Assembly (NCBI RefSeq): GCF_900107165.1
Contig: NZ_FNOY01000008.1
Coordinates: 1 to 64,000, forward strand
DNA: 64,000 nucleotides
Direction: 5' to 3'
Source: Nitrosomonas halophila
GTDB lineage: Bacteria; Pseudomonadota; Gammaproteobacteria; Burkholderiales; Nitrosomonadaceae
The notes beneath the pieces were generated by a model. It searched no databases. It had not been told where the DNA came from and saw nothing but the letters and a program-made list of their open reading frames with translations. The translations under genes were made by a program, and so were the position numbers. Shown piece by piece: positions 8,927-16,944 of this stretch. Within the stretch, counting starts at the first letter, position 1. Every line of letters starts with the position of its first letter.

Positions 8927-9487
8927 ATGAAAAAGAACGGCTGGTTTTACCTGTCTTTGGCACTGATGACCATGCTATGGCAGGATGCTTCATGGGCGGG
9001 ACACACTCACAACCATAGATACCAGCGCGCAAACCCGGGCTTTGCCCCTGGCCGCATAGCCGGAAGACCGAACCCCGCTTTTGGAACGGCCCGCCGGACC
9101 AGCGCCTTCGGCTATGGCGGACATTACAGCTACCATACGCCCAATACCCGATTTTTTGGCAGCATTACCTATGGGAGGCCAGCTCCCTTTTACCGGCCCT
9201 ACTACAGGCCCATCCATCGGCCCTATTACAGGCCTTTTTATGACCCTTTCTACTGGCCGGCCTATCCCACTACAATCTACCCCCCTGTCTATCCCCCGAT
9301 CGTCGTTGTACCAGCCACGCCACCGGTTTATATTCAACAGCCGAGCGTGATTCAGCAAGCACCCCCTGCACGGGTAACGTCAACGATCAATTATTGGTAC
9401 TATTGTGAGAATCCGGCTGGATATTATCCGGAAGTGAAAAGTTGTCCTGGCGGATGGATACAAGTGCCGCCAAGACCGACGCAATAA
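8927..9487 (+). CDS. Secreted Pro/Tyr/Arg-rich envelope protein of unknown function
   Basis: 186 residues. ATG 8927 is chosen over 8909 because GGAG lies six bases upstream and the signal peptide (MKKNGWFYLSLALMTMLW...ASWA) starts there. The middle is a low-complexity run of Tyr-Arg-Pro units (FYRPYYRPIHRPYYRPFYDP, about 90-115), followed by a proline-rich linker. The C-terminus YYCENPAGYYPEVKSCPGGW has two Cys that could form a disulfide; I know similar endings from uncharacterised betaproteobacterial exported proteins. The lipoprotein gene begins 14 bp after its stop, so the pair is probably an operon. I assign no biochemical function. Confidence 0.75.
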   Translation: MKKNGWFYLSLALMTMLWQDASWAGHTHNHRYQRANPGFAPGRIAGRPNPAFGTARRTSAFGYGGHYSYHTPNTRFFGSITYGRPAPFYRPYYRPIHRPYYRPFYDPFYWPAYPTTIYPPVYPPIVVVPATPPVYIQQPSVIQQAPPARVTSTINYWYYCENPAGYYPEVKSCPGGWIQVPPRPTQ

Positions 9488-9501
9488 TTCAGGAGCATGT
9501 G

Positions 9502-10047
9502 ATGCAAAATATTTCCCGATCTATCGTATTCCTGCCCGTGGCGCTGCTGGTGGCATGCGTGCATGTACCCTCCGGGCCGAGTGTGATGGTGCTGCCAGGT
9601 GCTGGCAAGAATTTCGATCAGTTCCGCAGCGATGATTTTCTGTGCCGTCAATTCGCCAGTCAGCAAATCGACGCGCAGACCCCTAGACAGGCCGCCATCT
9701 CCAGTGGCGTGGAAACCGCTGCAGTGGGTGCCGCGCTGGGTGCCGCGGCAGGCGCTGCGCTGGGCGGTGGACGGGGTGCTGCCATTGGGGCAGGCACCGG
9801 CTTTCTTGGAGGCGGGCTGGCTGGCAGTGGCGCCGCACAGTCTTCCGGCATGATCCGTCAGGAACGTTATGACATCGCCTATATACAATGCATGTATGCC
9901 AACGGTCACCGCGTACCCGTCTCCGCGCAGCTGAGCGAAGGACTTGGTGGGCACAGCAGTTACGACTACCCACCGCCACAGCAACCCTCTGGGCGATACA
10001 TTCCTCCGCCACCGCCCGGAAGTCCGCCGGCCCCACCGCCTTATTGA
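9502..10047 (+). CDS. Glycine-zipper lipoprotein
   Basis: 181 residues. The start at 9502 has AGGAG about six bases upstream; the longer frame from 9442 would overlap the preceding gene. A signal peptide ends in a lipobox (LLVAC, Cys19). Residues about 72-105 form a Gly/Ala zipper (ALGAAAGAALGGGRGAAIGA, then GTGFLGGGLAGSG) of the kind seen in outer-membrane-associated small lipoproteins. The conserved Cys in FLCRQFA and the IQCMYANGHRVP motif follow the pattern of YMGG-type glycine-zipper proteins. The C-terminus is a proline-rich tail (PPPPPGSPPAPPPY). Likely anchored in the outer membrane and cotranscribed with the preceding surface protein. Confidence 0.8.
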   Translation: MQNISRSIVFLPVALLVACVHVPSGPSVMVLPGAGKNFDQFRSDDFLCRQFASQQIDAQTPRQAAISSGVETAAVGAALGAAAGAALGGGRGAAIGAGTGFLGGGLAGSGAAQSSGMIRQERYDIAYIQCMYANGHRVPVSAQLSEGLGGHSSYDYPPPQQPSGRYIPPPPPGSPPAPPPY

Positions 10048-10216
10048 GAACAAATATGGCATTTCATGTAGTATGTTGTAGAATGATTGATAACGAGAAA
10101 AACTGGCTGGGAATGTTTTGAGATTTGTTCAATCGCAATCAAGCGTTACCCGGCTCTCGTTATTCTTTACTCACATCTACATTTACATTTGCTTTTTGAT
10201 AAAGGAGAAATATCAT

Positions 10217-10453
10217 ATGGCAGCTAAAGCCATTTTCTACCATGCAGGTTGTCCCGTTTGTGTCTCTGCCGAGCAAACTGTTGCCAATGCGATCGACCCC
10301 TCCAAATACGAGGTCGAAAGCGTGCATCTGGGCACAGATAAATCCCGCATCGCCGAAGCCGAAGCGGCTGGTGTGAAATCTGTTCCTGCGCTGGTCATAG
10401 ATGGCGCCGCATTCCATATCAACTTTGGTGCCGGCATTGCGGACCTGAAATAA
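10217..10453 (+). CDS. Small thioredoxin/glutaredoxin-fold protein with CPVC motif
   Basis: 78 residues starting at ATG 10217, with AGGAG seven bases upstream. The earlier Met of the frame (10118) lacks a ribosome-binding site and would add an unrelated N-terminus. IFYHAGCPVCVSAEQ is a CxxC redox site after the first strand. VKSVPALVIDG carries the cis-Pro before the third strand, as in thioredoxin-fold proteins. At this length it is a minimal glutaredoxin-like domain. It is probably cytosolic, since there is no signal peptide. Partners are unknown. It is monocistronic and ends at a strong bidirectional terminator. Confidence 0.8.
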   Translation: MAAKAIFYHAGCPVCVSAEQTVANAIDPSKYEVESVHLGTDKSRIAEAEAAGVKSVPALVIDGAAFHINFGAGIADLK

Positions 10454-10498
10454 CAGCAACATGGCCATAACGGGGCCGTTGGATAACCGTTAGGCTAT

Positions 10499-10522
10499 AA
10501 AAAGGGGCGTATGCCCCTTTTT
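10499..10522. terminator. Bidirectional rho-independent terminator
   Basis: AAAAAGGGGC (10499-10508) pairs with GCCCCTTTTT (10513-10522) around a GTAT loop. The A-run on one side and the T-run on the other let it serve both the thioredoxin-like gene (+) and the rsmB-like gene (-), which converge here. Confidence 0.85.
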
Positions 10523-10570
10523 ATATGGGTGCCGTGTTCGCTCGTCCTGAAGAGATACCCGCTACGGTTT

Positions 10571-11857
10571 TCAGGATGAAGTGTTGGTGGTGGTTTTCGA
10601 ATATTCGAGGGCCGCAGCAAAGAATCCATCGGTATTATGCTGCAACGGGGAAAGTTGCAAGAATTCCCCGGTCTCTAATGCTGGCAAGTGTAGCTGCTGC
10701 TGCGCAAGCAGTTGCTGGCAATTCAGCAGCGAAAAATCGGGATGATCGGCCAGAAAATTTTTAACAACTGCCTGGTTTTCTTCCGGCAACAGACTACAAG
10801 TGGCATAGACCAGACGGCCACCAGGCTTGAGCAGCTTGGCTGCGGCAGTCAGAATGGCTCTCTGCTTCTGGATCAGCTCTTCGACACTCTCGGGGCTTTG
10901 GCGCCATTTCAAATCCGGGTTACGACGTAATGTGCCCAAGCCGCTGCATGGCGCATCAACCAATACCCGGTCAATTTTTCCTGCCAGGCGTTTGAGCTTG
11001 CTATCCCGCTCGCTATCGATCCGTTGTGGATGCACATTGGACAGCCCTGAGCGCTTGAGTCGCGGCTTGAAGTTGTTGAGCCGCTTCTCGGAAACGTCAA
11101 AAGCATACAAACGCCCGCGTGAATGCATCAAAGCGCCGAGCAGCAGGGCCTTGCCTCCCGCCCCGGCACAGAAATCGACCACCATCTCGCCACGTTTCGG
11201 AGCCAGCAGGAAACCCAGTATTTGGCTACCCTCATCCTGTACTTCAATTTTGCCGGAAAGAAACAACGGATGCCGGTTGATTGCCGGTTTGCCCGCCAAA
11301 CGAATCCCCACCGGTGAAAAGGGTGTTGCATGCGCCTCGATGCCCTCCTGATTCAGCAGAGCTAGTACTTCATCGCGCTTGGCAAGCAATGTATTGACAC
11401 GCAGGTCGAGTGGGGCGGGTTGCTGCAAGGCCTGACCAAGACGTACGATCGCATCGTCGCTCAGGAATGCCTGCAGCTTTTCGATCAACCATTCTGGAAA
11501 TTCCGCTTGGATCGCAAGCGGCTGGGTCGCTGGTGACCTGGCCTTGATTTGCGGGATCCATTTAGCTTCAGCCTCCCGCACCAGGGGAATCAATTCCCGC
11601 AAGTTCATGCCCTGGTACCTGGCCAGATAAGCCAGCACCAGTTCACGAGCGGTTGCTTTCTCGGTGATGGCTTCCAGAAAGAGGCGATGGCGCAGGACAC
11701 CGAATACGGTTTCAGCGATCATCGCCCGCTCATGCTGCCCCAGTTGCGGATGATCACGAAAAAACTGGCGAAGCAGGGTATCTGCCGGGGCTTGCAACGG
11801 CAGCACCTTGCGCATCGCCGCAATCAGGAAATCGAGATATTCGGGAGTCAGGCGCAT
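10571..11857 (-). CDS. rsmB: RsmB/NOP2-family rRNA (cytosine-C5)-methyltransferase
   Basis: 428 residues from ATG 11857 (MRLTPEYLDFLIAAMRKVL). The longer frame to 11896 overlaps the DUF3108 gene. The N-terminal third is the helical NusB-like RNA-binding part (about 1-140). The catalytic domain has the SAM site VVDFCAGAGGKALLLGALM, the DAPCSGLGTLRRNPDLKWR motif and YATCSLLPEENQAVV. The two Cys in PCS and TCS are the nucleophile and release cysteines of m5C methyltransferases. The expected target is C967 of 16S rRNA, but other RsmB/RsmF-like targets cannot be excluded. It is the last gene of the purM-purN-DUF3108-rsmB transcription unit. Confidence 0.85.
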   Translation of the reverse strand: MRLTPEYLDFLIAAMRKVLPLQAPADTLLRQFFRDHPQLGQHERAMIAETVFGVLRHRLFLEAITEKATARELVLAYLARYQGMNLRELIPLVREAEAKWIPQIKARSPATQPLAIQAEFPEWLIEKLQAFLSDDAIVRLGQALQQPAPLDLRVNTLLAKRDEVLALLNQEGIEAHATPFSPVGIRLAGKPAINRHPLFLSGKIEVQDEGSQILGFLLAPKRGEMVVDFCAGAGGKALLLGALMHSRGRLYAFDVSEKRLNNFKPRLKRSGLSNVHPQRIDSERDSKLKRLAGKIDRVLVDAPCSGLGTLRRNPDLKWRQSPESVEELIQKQRAILTAAAKLLKPGGRLVYATCSLLPEENQAVVKNFLADHPDFSLLNCQQLLAQQQLHLPALETGEFLQLSPLQHNTDGFFAAALEYSKTTTNTSS

Positions 11858-11873
11858 GGCAAGAAGCGTTGGG

Positions 11874-12593
11874 TCATCGACCGTCATCCTCATCACGGTA
11901 ATGGATATGGGTCACGATCTGATCCACTTCCAGCCCACCTTTCTCCGTCGATACAATACGCACTGGCAGCAGATGGTGATCGATCGCAAGCCAGATTTGC
12001 TTGCGGAATGGATCATCTGCCGCTTGCTGCTTGGTCAGGACGATGGTTGCAAGCGTTCCCATCGGTGTTTCGAGCATTTCCCGGCTGACGCGATAGCGTG
12101 CGCTCTGCAGGCGGCGGTGATCCGTTTCATGCAGCGTGACTTCCGCTTCTGGCAGGGGCGCAAACATAAAATGATAGGGCAGGCTGAGTTTATCCAGTGC
12201 ACCAGCTGGCAAACTCGTTTCCATCTGCTTGCCCTTGCGCCGATAGACTATCCGCTGCCCGTCCCAGTCAAACTCGACTTCGCGCGCTGCCTTTTTGCCA
12301 CGCTGGTCGGTAAAGCGCATCGGCTGCAGGCCGGCCTGGTTGATCTTGCCGTGGCTGGCACGAACGATACTGCCGGGTTTGATCAGGCGGAGAAAACCGC
12401 TGGCTGAAATCTCGCTCTGGATGGCATATTGGCGGTTGTTTTGTTCCTGCTGGATGATAATGGTTTCATGCGCCTTACCCTTGCCGATACTGCCATTGAG
12501 TGCAAAATCGATTTCAATCCGCGCCGGCAAATCGCCCGCCAGCGCCATACTGGCAGTCCAGCCTAACATTACGATAAGCAACAAATATCTCAT
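11874..12593 (-). CDS. DUF3108 domain-containing exported protein
   Basis: 239 residues with a clear signal peptide (MRYLLLIVMLGWTASMALAG). The mature part is beta-rich with the DUF3108 pattern: ARIEIDFALNGSIGKGKAHE, SASGFLRLIKPGSIVRASHG, and the C-terminal KQIWLAIDHHLLPVRIVSTE. The family is periplasmic and structurally lipoprotein-carrier-like (LolA/RseB-like folds), with no proven function. Its ATG overlaps the purN stop codon (ATGA), so translation is coupled. Confidence 0.8.
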   Translation of the reverse strand: MRYLLLIVMLGWTASMALAGDLPARIEIDFALNGSIGKGKAHETIIIQQEQNNRQYAIQSEISASGFLRLIKPGSIVRASHGKINQAGLQPMRFTDQRGKKAAREVEFDWDGQRIVYRRKGKQMETSLPAGALDKLSLPYHFMFAPLPEAEVTLHETDHRRLQSARYRVSREMLETPMGTLATIVLTKQQAADDPFRKQIWLAIDHHLLPVRIVSTEKGGLEVDQIVTHIHYRDEDDGR

Positions 12594-13228
12594 GGTTCCA
12601 GACCCGGTGAATACAAAACTTGCTGTTCACGATTAACACCTATGATTTCTACATGACCGTCGACCAGGGTCAAACGTTCCTGCAAAAACCAGTGGACTGC
12701 CTGGGGATAAATGCGGTGTTCCTGCGCCAGCACCCGGGCTGCCAGCGTTTCAGGTGTATCCTGGCTCAGCACCGGTACTGCAGCCTGGATGATGACCGGG
12801 CCATGATCCAGCTCAGGCGTCACAAAATGGACCGTGCAGCCATGAATCCTGATGCCTTCCTGCAGCGCCCGCGCATGGGTGTTGAGGCCCGGAAAGGCGG
12901 GCAGCAGGGAAGGATGAATATTGATCAGCTTACCCTGGTAATGATAGACGAACTGATCACAAAGAATGCGCATGAAGCCAGCCAATGCGACCAGATCGGG
13001 CTTGCAGGCATCGATAACTTCCGCCAGCGCCGCATCGAAGGATTCCCGGCTGGCGTAGACCCGGTGATCCACGACATGCGTGGCTATGCCGCGGGCCTGG
13101 GCAAGCGCCAAGCCCTCAGCTGCCGGGTTGTTGCTGATAACCGTAATGGAAGCCGCTGGCAGGTTGGCTTCCAGCAGCGCTTGCATGTTGCTGCCACGGC
13201 CGGAGATCAGGATGACCAATGATTTCAT
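12590..13228 (-). CDS. purN: Phosphoribosylglycinamide formyltransferase
   Basis: 212 residues. Transfers the formyl group of 10-formyl-THF to GAR, the third step of purine synthesis. The start ATG at 13228 (MKSLVILISGRGSNMQAL) is preferred over the GTG at 13237. Motifs are GRGSNMQAL for the phosphate site, NIHPSLLPAFPGLNTHARA with the catalytic Asn-His pair, and HFVTPELDHGPVI with the catalytic Asp. Length and motif order are typical. It follows purM by 12 bp, in the common purM-purN order. Confidence 0.95.
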   Translation of the reverse strand: MKSLVILISGRGSNMQALLEANLPAASITVISNNPAAEGLALAQARGIATHVVDHRVYASRESFDAALAEVIDACKPDLVALAGFMRILCDQFVYHYQGKLINIHPSLLPAFPGLNTHARALQEGIRIHGCTVHFVTPELDHGPVIIQAAVPVLSQDTPETLAARVLAQEHRIYPQAVHWFLQERLTLVDGHVEIIGVNREQQVLYSPGLEP

Positions 13229-13240
13229 GGTATCCACACT

Positions 13241-14272
13241 TCAATCGATCGCAATCGCACAAGCTCCGGATTCACGCCGCTGTATGGTACCGATTTGCCA
13301 GACCGTTTCGCCGTTGGCCCTCAATATATCGATGGCAGTCCGACCATGCTCGGGTGCAACGATCACGACCATTCCGATGCCACAATTGAAAACGCGCAGC
13401 ATTTCCTCCTCTGCCACATTGCCATGCTGCTGCAGCCAGTCGAACAAGGGCGGGCGCACCCAGCTGCGCCGGTCGACATGCGCCATCACGGTCTCCGGCA
13501 GTATGCGCGGAACGTTTTCCAATAAACCACCGCCAGTGATATGTGCCAGTCCCTTGACCGGCAAGGCCTGAATCAATGCCAGCAGTGACTTGGCATAAAT
13601 GCGGGTAGGGGCCAGCACGATATCCAGCAGCTTCACATCGCCAAGCTGGGTATCGGCATCCACTGCATGTTGCGTGAGTATTTTGCGAATCAACGAGAAG
13701 CCGTTAGCATGCGCGCCGCTGCTGGCAATGCCCAAGACTAGATCCTGGTCTGTGATCTGCCTGCCGTCTATGATCCGGTCTTTTTCCACCACGCCAACCG
13801 CAAAGCCGGCCAGATCGTATTCACCTTCCGGGTACATACCCGGCATCTCGGCTGTTTCCCCGCCGATCAGTGCACAGCCAGCCTGCTCACACCCTTTTGC
13901 AATCCCTTGGATGACCTGTGCGGCGGTTTCCACATCCAGCTTGCCGCAGGCAAAATAGTCCAGGAAAAACAAGGGTTCGGCGCCCTGCACCAGAATATCG
14001 TTGACACTCATTGCGACCAGATCTATGCCAATCGTGTCATGTCGATTGGATTGAAAGGCAAGCTTGAGTTTGGTGCCGACACCATCTGTGCCGGAAACCA
14101 GTATCGGTTGACGATATTTTTTAGGCACCTCGAACAGCGCACCAAAGCCACCAATGCCGCCCAATGCCTCCTGACGAAGCGTGCGCTGGGCAAAAGGCTT
14201 GATTTTTTCGATCAGGCGGTTACCCGCATCAATATCGACACCGGCCTCCCGATAGGAAGTCTGCGGCGTCAT
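13241..14272 (-). CDS. purM: Phosphoribosylformylglycinamidine cyclo-ligase (AIR synthetase)
   Basis: 343 residues from ATG 14272 ([18 protein letters not shown]); a TTG at 14299 would add nine residues. ATP-dependent ring closure of FGAM to AIR. Motifs are [16 protein letters not shown] at the N-terminus, [15 protein letters not shown] (ATP/FGAM site), [34 protein letters not shown] and [15 protein letters not shown]. First gene of the purM-purN-DUF3108-rsmB unit, divergent from the AI-2E-type permease with about 90 bp between the starts. Confidence 0.95.
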   Translation of the reverse strand: MTPQTSYREAGVDIDAGNRLIEKIKPFAQRTLRQEALGGIGGFGALFEVPKKYRQPILVSGTDGVGTKLKLAFQSNRHDTIGIDLVAMSVNDILVQGAEPLFFLDYFACGKLDVETAAQVIQGIAKGCEQAGCALIGGETAEMPGMYPEGEYDLAGFAVGVVEKDRIIDGRQITDQDLVLGIASSGAHANGFSLIRKILTQHAVDADTQLGDVKLLDIVLAPTRIYAKSLLALIQALPVKGLAHITGGGLLENVPRILPETVMAHVDRRSWVRPPLFDWLQQHGNVAEEEMLRVFNCGIGMVVIVAPEHGRTAIDILRANGETVWQIGTIQRRESGACAIAID

Positions 14273-14359
14273 GGAATTTTTTGGATTGGATACAGTCAAG
14301 TTGAGTTCTCGCTGGGTTAGGGCTAGAGTGCGATCTTTACAAGCCTGATTTTACCGTAA

Positions 14360-15418
14360 ATGAACAACAAGCATTCCTTGGATTCACATTTTTTCTGGTG
14401 GCTGACACTCATTGGCGTCGTCAGTGCACTGATCTATCTACTCAGTCCTATCTTGACGCCTTTTCTGCTCGCCGCAGTCATCGCCTATATCTGTAATCCG
14501 CTGGTGACCTGGCTGGCCGCCCACAAAATTCCAAGGACGCTCAGCACCATTTTTGTCATGCTAATGACGATGGGTGCATTCACGGCCATGATACTGATCA
14601 TGCTGCCACTGTTTGAAAAAGAAGTTTCTCGCCTGATCGAACGGATCCCATTTTTTCTCGATTTCATCAAAAGCAGACTGATTCCCTGGCTGGAAATCCA
14701 TTTCAACGTCGAGTTGCAGATCGATATCGCTTCGCTCAAGCAGGTATTAATGGATCACTGGCAAAGCGCGGGCGGGATCGCGGCAAAAGTATTACCCACC
14801 TTGAAAAGCGGCGGTCTGGCCATACTGGAATTTTTAATGAATATGATCCTGGTGCCGGTGGTGCTGTTTTATTTATTGCGCGACTGGAATGTTCTGGTCA
14901 AACGGGCTGGAGAGTTGATTCCGCCTGTCTGGCAAAAGCAGATCTTTCCCCTGGCACAGGAAACGGATCGCGTGCTGGCCGAGTTCCTGCGAGGAGAGAT
15001 TGCCGTCATCATCATCATGTGCACCTATTTCATAACCGGCTTGTGGCTGGTCAGACTGGAATTCGCTCTGCCAATCGGACTGGTCGCGGGGCTATTGGTA
15101 TTCGTACCCTATCTCGGTACCATCGTCGGTTTTGCACTCGCCACCCTGACCGCCATCACGCAATTCCAGGAATGGAGCGGTGTCATCGCCGTCTGGATTG
15201 TGATCGGCTCGGGACAACTGCTCGAAAGCATGCTGATCACCCCGCGGTTGGTGGGTGAACGCATCGGTCTGCACCCGGTTGCGGTCATTTTCGCCCTGCT
15301 GGCTTTTGGTCAATTATTCGGTTTTATCGGGATACTGCTGGCATTACCGGTCAGTGCGGTATTACTCGTCTGGCTCAGGCATTTACACAAGCAATATATG
15401 GAAACAATGAAGGAGTAA
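14360..15418 (+). CDS. AI-2E family transporter (PerM/YdiK-like)
   Basis: 352 residues with about eight membrane segments: two near the N-terminus, a central cytoplasmic/periplasmic stretch (about 70-150), then the C-terminal group. Family marks are SPILTPFLLAAVIAYICNPLV near the start, GLVAGLLVFVPYLGTIVGF and the C-terminal ITPRLVGERIGLHPVAVIFALL. Annotated members include E. coli TqsA and YdiK and bacterial Na+/H+ exchangers of the same fold; the substrate cannot be inferred. Next to purM this gene is often called perM. The start fits the family N-terminus, though no strong ribosome-binding site is visible. Confidence 0.88.
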   Translation: MNNKHSLDSHFFWWLTLIGVVSALIYLLSPILTPFLLAAVIAYICNPLVTWLAAHKIPRTLSTIFVMLMTMGAFTAMILIMLPLFEKEVSRLIERIPFFLDFIKSRLIPWLEIHFNVELQIDIASLKQVLMDHWQSAGGIAAKVLPTLKSGGLAILEFLMNMILVPVVLFYLLRDWNVLVKRAGELIPPVWQKQIFPLAQETDRVLAEFLRGEIAVIIIMCTYFITGLWLVRLEFALPIGLVAGLLVFVPYLGTIVGFALATLTAITQFQEWSGVIAVWIVIGSGQLLESMLITPRLVGERIGLHPVAVIFALLAFGQLFGFIGILLALPVSAVLLVWLRHLHKQYMETMKE

Positions 15419-15455
15419 GGAGTCGCTCAAAAATAACTGTAACATTTGGATCACA

Positions 15456-15540
15456 TCTGGCGGGCGCACTGCGGCGTTACTCGTCGTCGCCATAGCCTTG
15501 CTATGACTCCTCCTCCCGCCTTGCATTGCATCCCGCCAGA
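15456..15540. repeat. 85-bp imperfect palindromic intergenic repeat
   Basis: TCTGGCGGG (15456-15464) and CCCGCCAGA (15532-15540) are exact inverted ends. CATAG-CCTTG-CTATG (15491-15505) forms an inner hairpin on exactly the same axis (15498). The arms between are only partly complementary. It lies between the convergent permease and tolC-like genes, the usual place for a REP/ERIC-like dispersed repeat. It may also act as a terminator structure. Confidence 0.55.
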
Positions 15541-15616
15541 CGCGCCCAATTCCACACTTATTTCTTCACGGCTCCTGAGCGGACATTTCAGTCTGTCCAA
15601 GCGAGCTTTTCGGGTT

Positions 15617-16942
15617 CTATTTACTGGCTACAAAATACCCTGAGATGCTCCGCAAATCGTCCAGCTGCAGCGTACCGGCGGCATAGCGCAAACGCAGATA
15701 GGCAAGCAGATAGTTATAGCGTGCGTCCGCCAGATCGACCTGGGCGGAAAACAGCTGTCTTTGCGCATCCAATAAATCAAGGTTGATCCGTACCCCACCC
15801 CGTATGCTCTTTTCAGTTGCCTCAACCAGTAATTGGGCAGACTCGACCGCAATCTCCAGCGATTCGATCCGCAGGATGCTGCTTTGCAACAACTGATATT
15901 GCCGACGCAACTCAAGCAGCACTTGATCGGTCATCGCATCCAGATCCGCCTCGGTGCGTGCCTGATTGGCACGCGCCTGACTGGTCACGGCATTCACCCG
16001 GCCCCCGGCATACAGTGGAATATTGACCTCAACGCCAACACTCGCCAGGCGGGCATTGCGGTCAGCCGTGACAAACGAGGCCGAATTATTGCGGCTAAGA
16101 CTCGCCACCAATTCGACCCTGGGCGCATGCCCGGAACGGCTTTTCTCCACCTCCTGCTTGCTGGAATCCACCATATACCGTTGGGTGACCAATTCGGCAT
16201 TGCGCACCAGCGCCATTTCCCGCCAGCTCTCATAATCGGCAGGATGAATCGGCTGTGCCCGGAACGCTTCGCCCAGGGAATCCAGTTGCGTGACGGGTTG
16301 TCCGGTGAGGGTGGCCAGCGCCAGGCGCGCGGCTTCCCATTCATCCTGGGCCTCGATCACTTCCGCCTGGGCCAGCGCATAGCGTGAGCGGGTCTCCAAT
16401 ACATCGGTCTTGGTCCCTTCTCCCCGCATCAACATATGTTCATTGACTAGCTTGAGCTCGGCCAAGGCGTCGCGCTGGGCATTGGCGAGCGCCAGGCGAT
16501 CCTGTGCCAGCAGGGCATTGAAATAGGCCTCCGCCAGCCGGACAATCAGCAAATGCGTATGGCCGGCAAATCTGGCCTGACTGGAATTGGCTTCCGCGAT
16601 GCCCTGACGGTAGCCGGCCACCGCCTCGAGATTCAGCAATGGTTGCCGCAAGGCCAGTGTCGTCACCTCATTGTTGAAATCGAGCGGTTCCGATATGCCT
16701 CCCTGACTGATCGTGCCGCGGTTGATCCCGTGGGCATGGGTGATTGACAGGGTCGGCAGCAAACCGGATAGCCCAATCTCGGCCGACTGTTGACCCGCTT
16801 CGTTTTCATGAACAGCCGAACGAAAAACCGGATCATTGCGCAGCGCTTCTTCATAGGCTTCCAGCAATCCCATGGCCTGTGCCTGACTGAATTGCCACAA
16901 CAAGGCCAAAACAACCTTCAGTTTGACTACCTGACGCCGCAC
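15617..16942 (-). CDS. TolC-family outer-membrane protein of a type I secretion system
   Basis: 441 residues starting at a GTG two bases after the adaptor stop codon. The signal peptide (VVLALLWQFSQAQA) is followed by the TolC duplication: MGLLEAYEEALRNDPVFRSA starts the first repeat, and QARANQARTEADLDAMTDQVLL belongs to the second. Conserved family phrases include PLLNLEAVAGYRQG (first repeat) and VEVNIPLYAGGRV (second). It forms the channel-tunnel through the outer membrane and docks on the ABC/HlyD pair encoded immediately upstream. Length is normal for TolC proteins of PrtF/TolC type. Confidence 0.9.
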   Translation of the reverse strand: MRRQVVKLKVVLALLWQFSQAQAMGLLEAYEEALRNDPVFRSAVHENEAGQQSAEIGLSGLLPTLSITHAHGINRGTISQGGISEPLDFNNEVTTLALRQPLLNLEAVAGYRQGIAEANSSQARFAGHTHLLIVRLAEAYFNALLAQDRLALANAQRDALAELKLVNEHMLMRGEGTKTDVLETRSRYALAQAEVIEAQDEWEAARLALATLTGQPVTQLDSLGEAFRAQPIHPADYESWREMALVRNAELVTQRYMVDSSKQEVEKSRSGHAPRVELVASLSRNNSASFVTADRNARLASVGVEVNIPLYAGGRVNAVTSQARANQARTEADLDAMTDQVLLELRRQYQLLQSSILRIESLEIAVESAQLLVEATEKSIRGGVRINLDLLDAQRQLFSAQVDLADARYNYLLAYLRLRYAAGTLQLDDLRSISGYFVASK

Positions 16943-16944
16943 GA

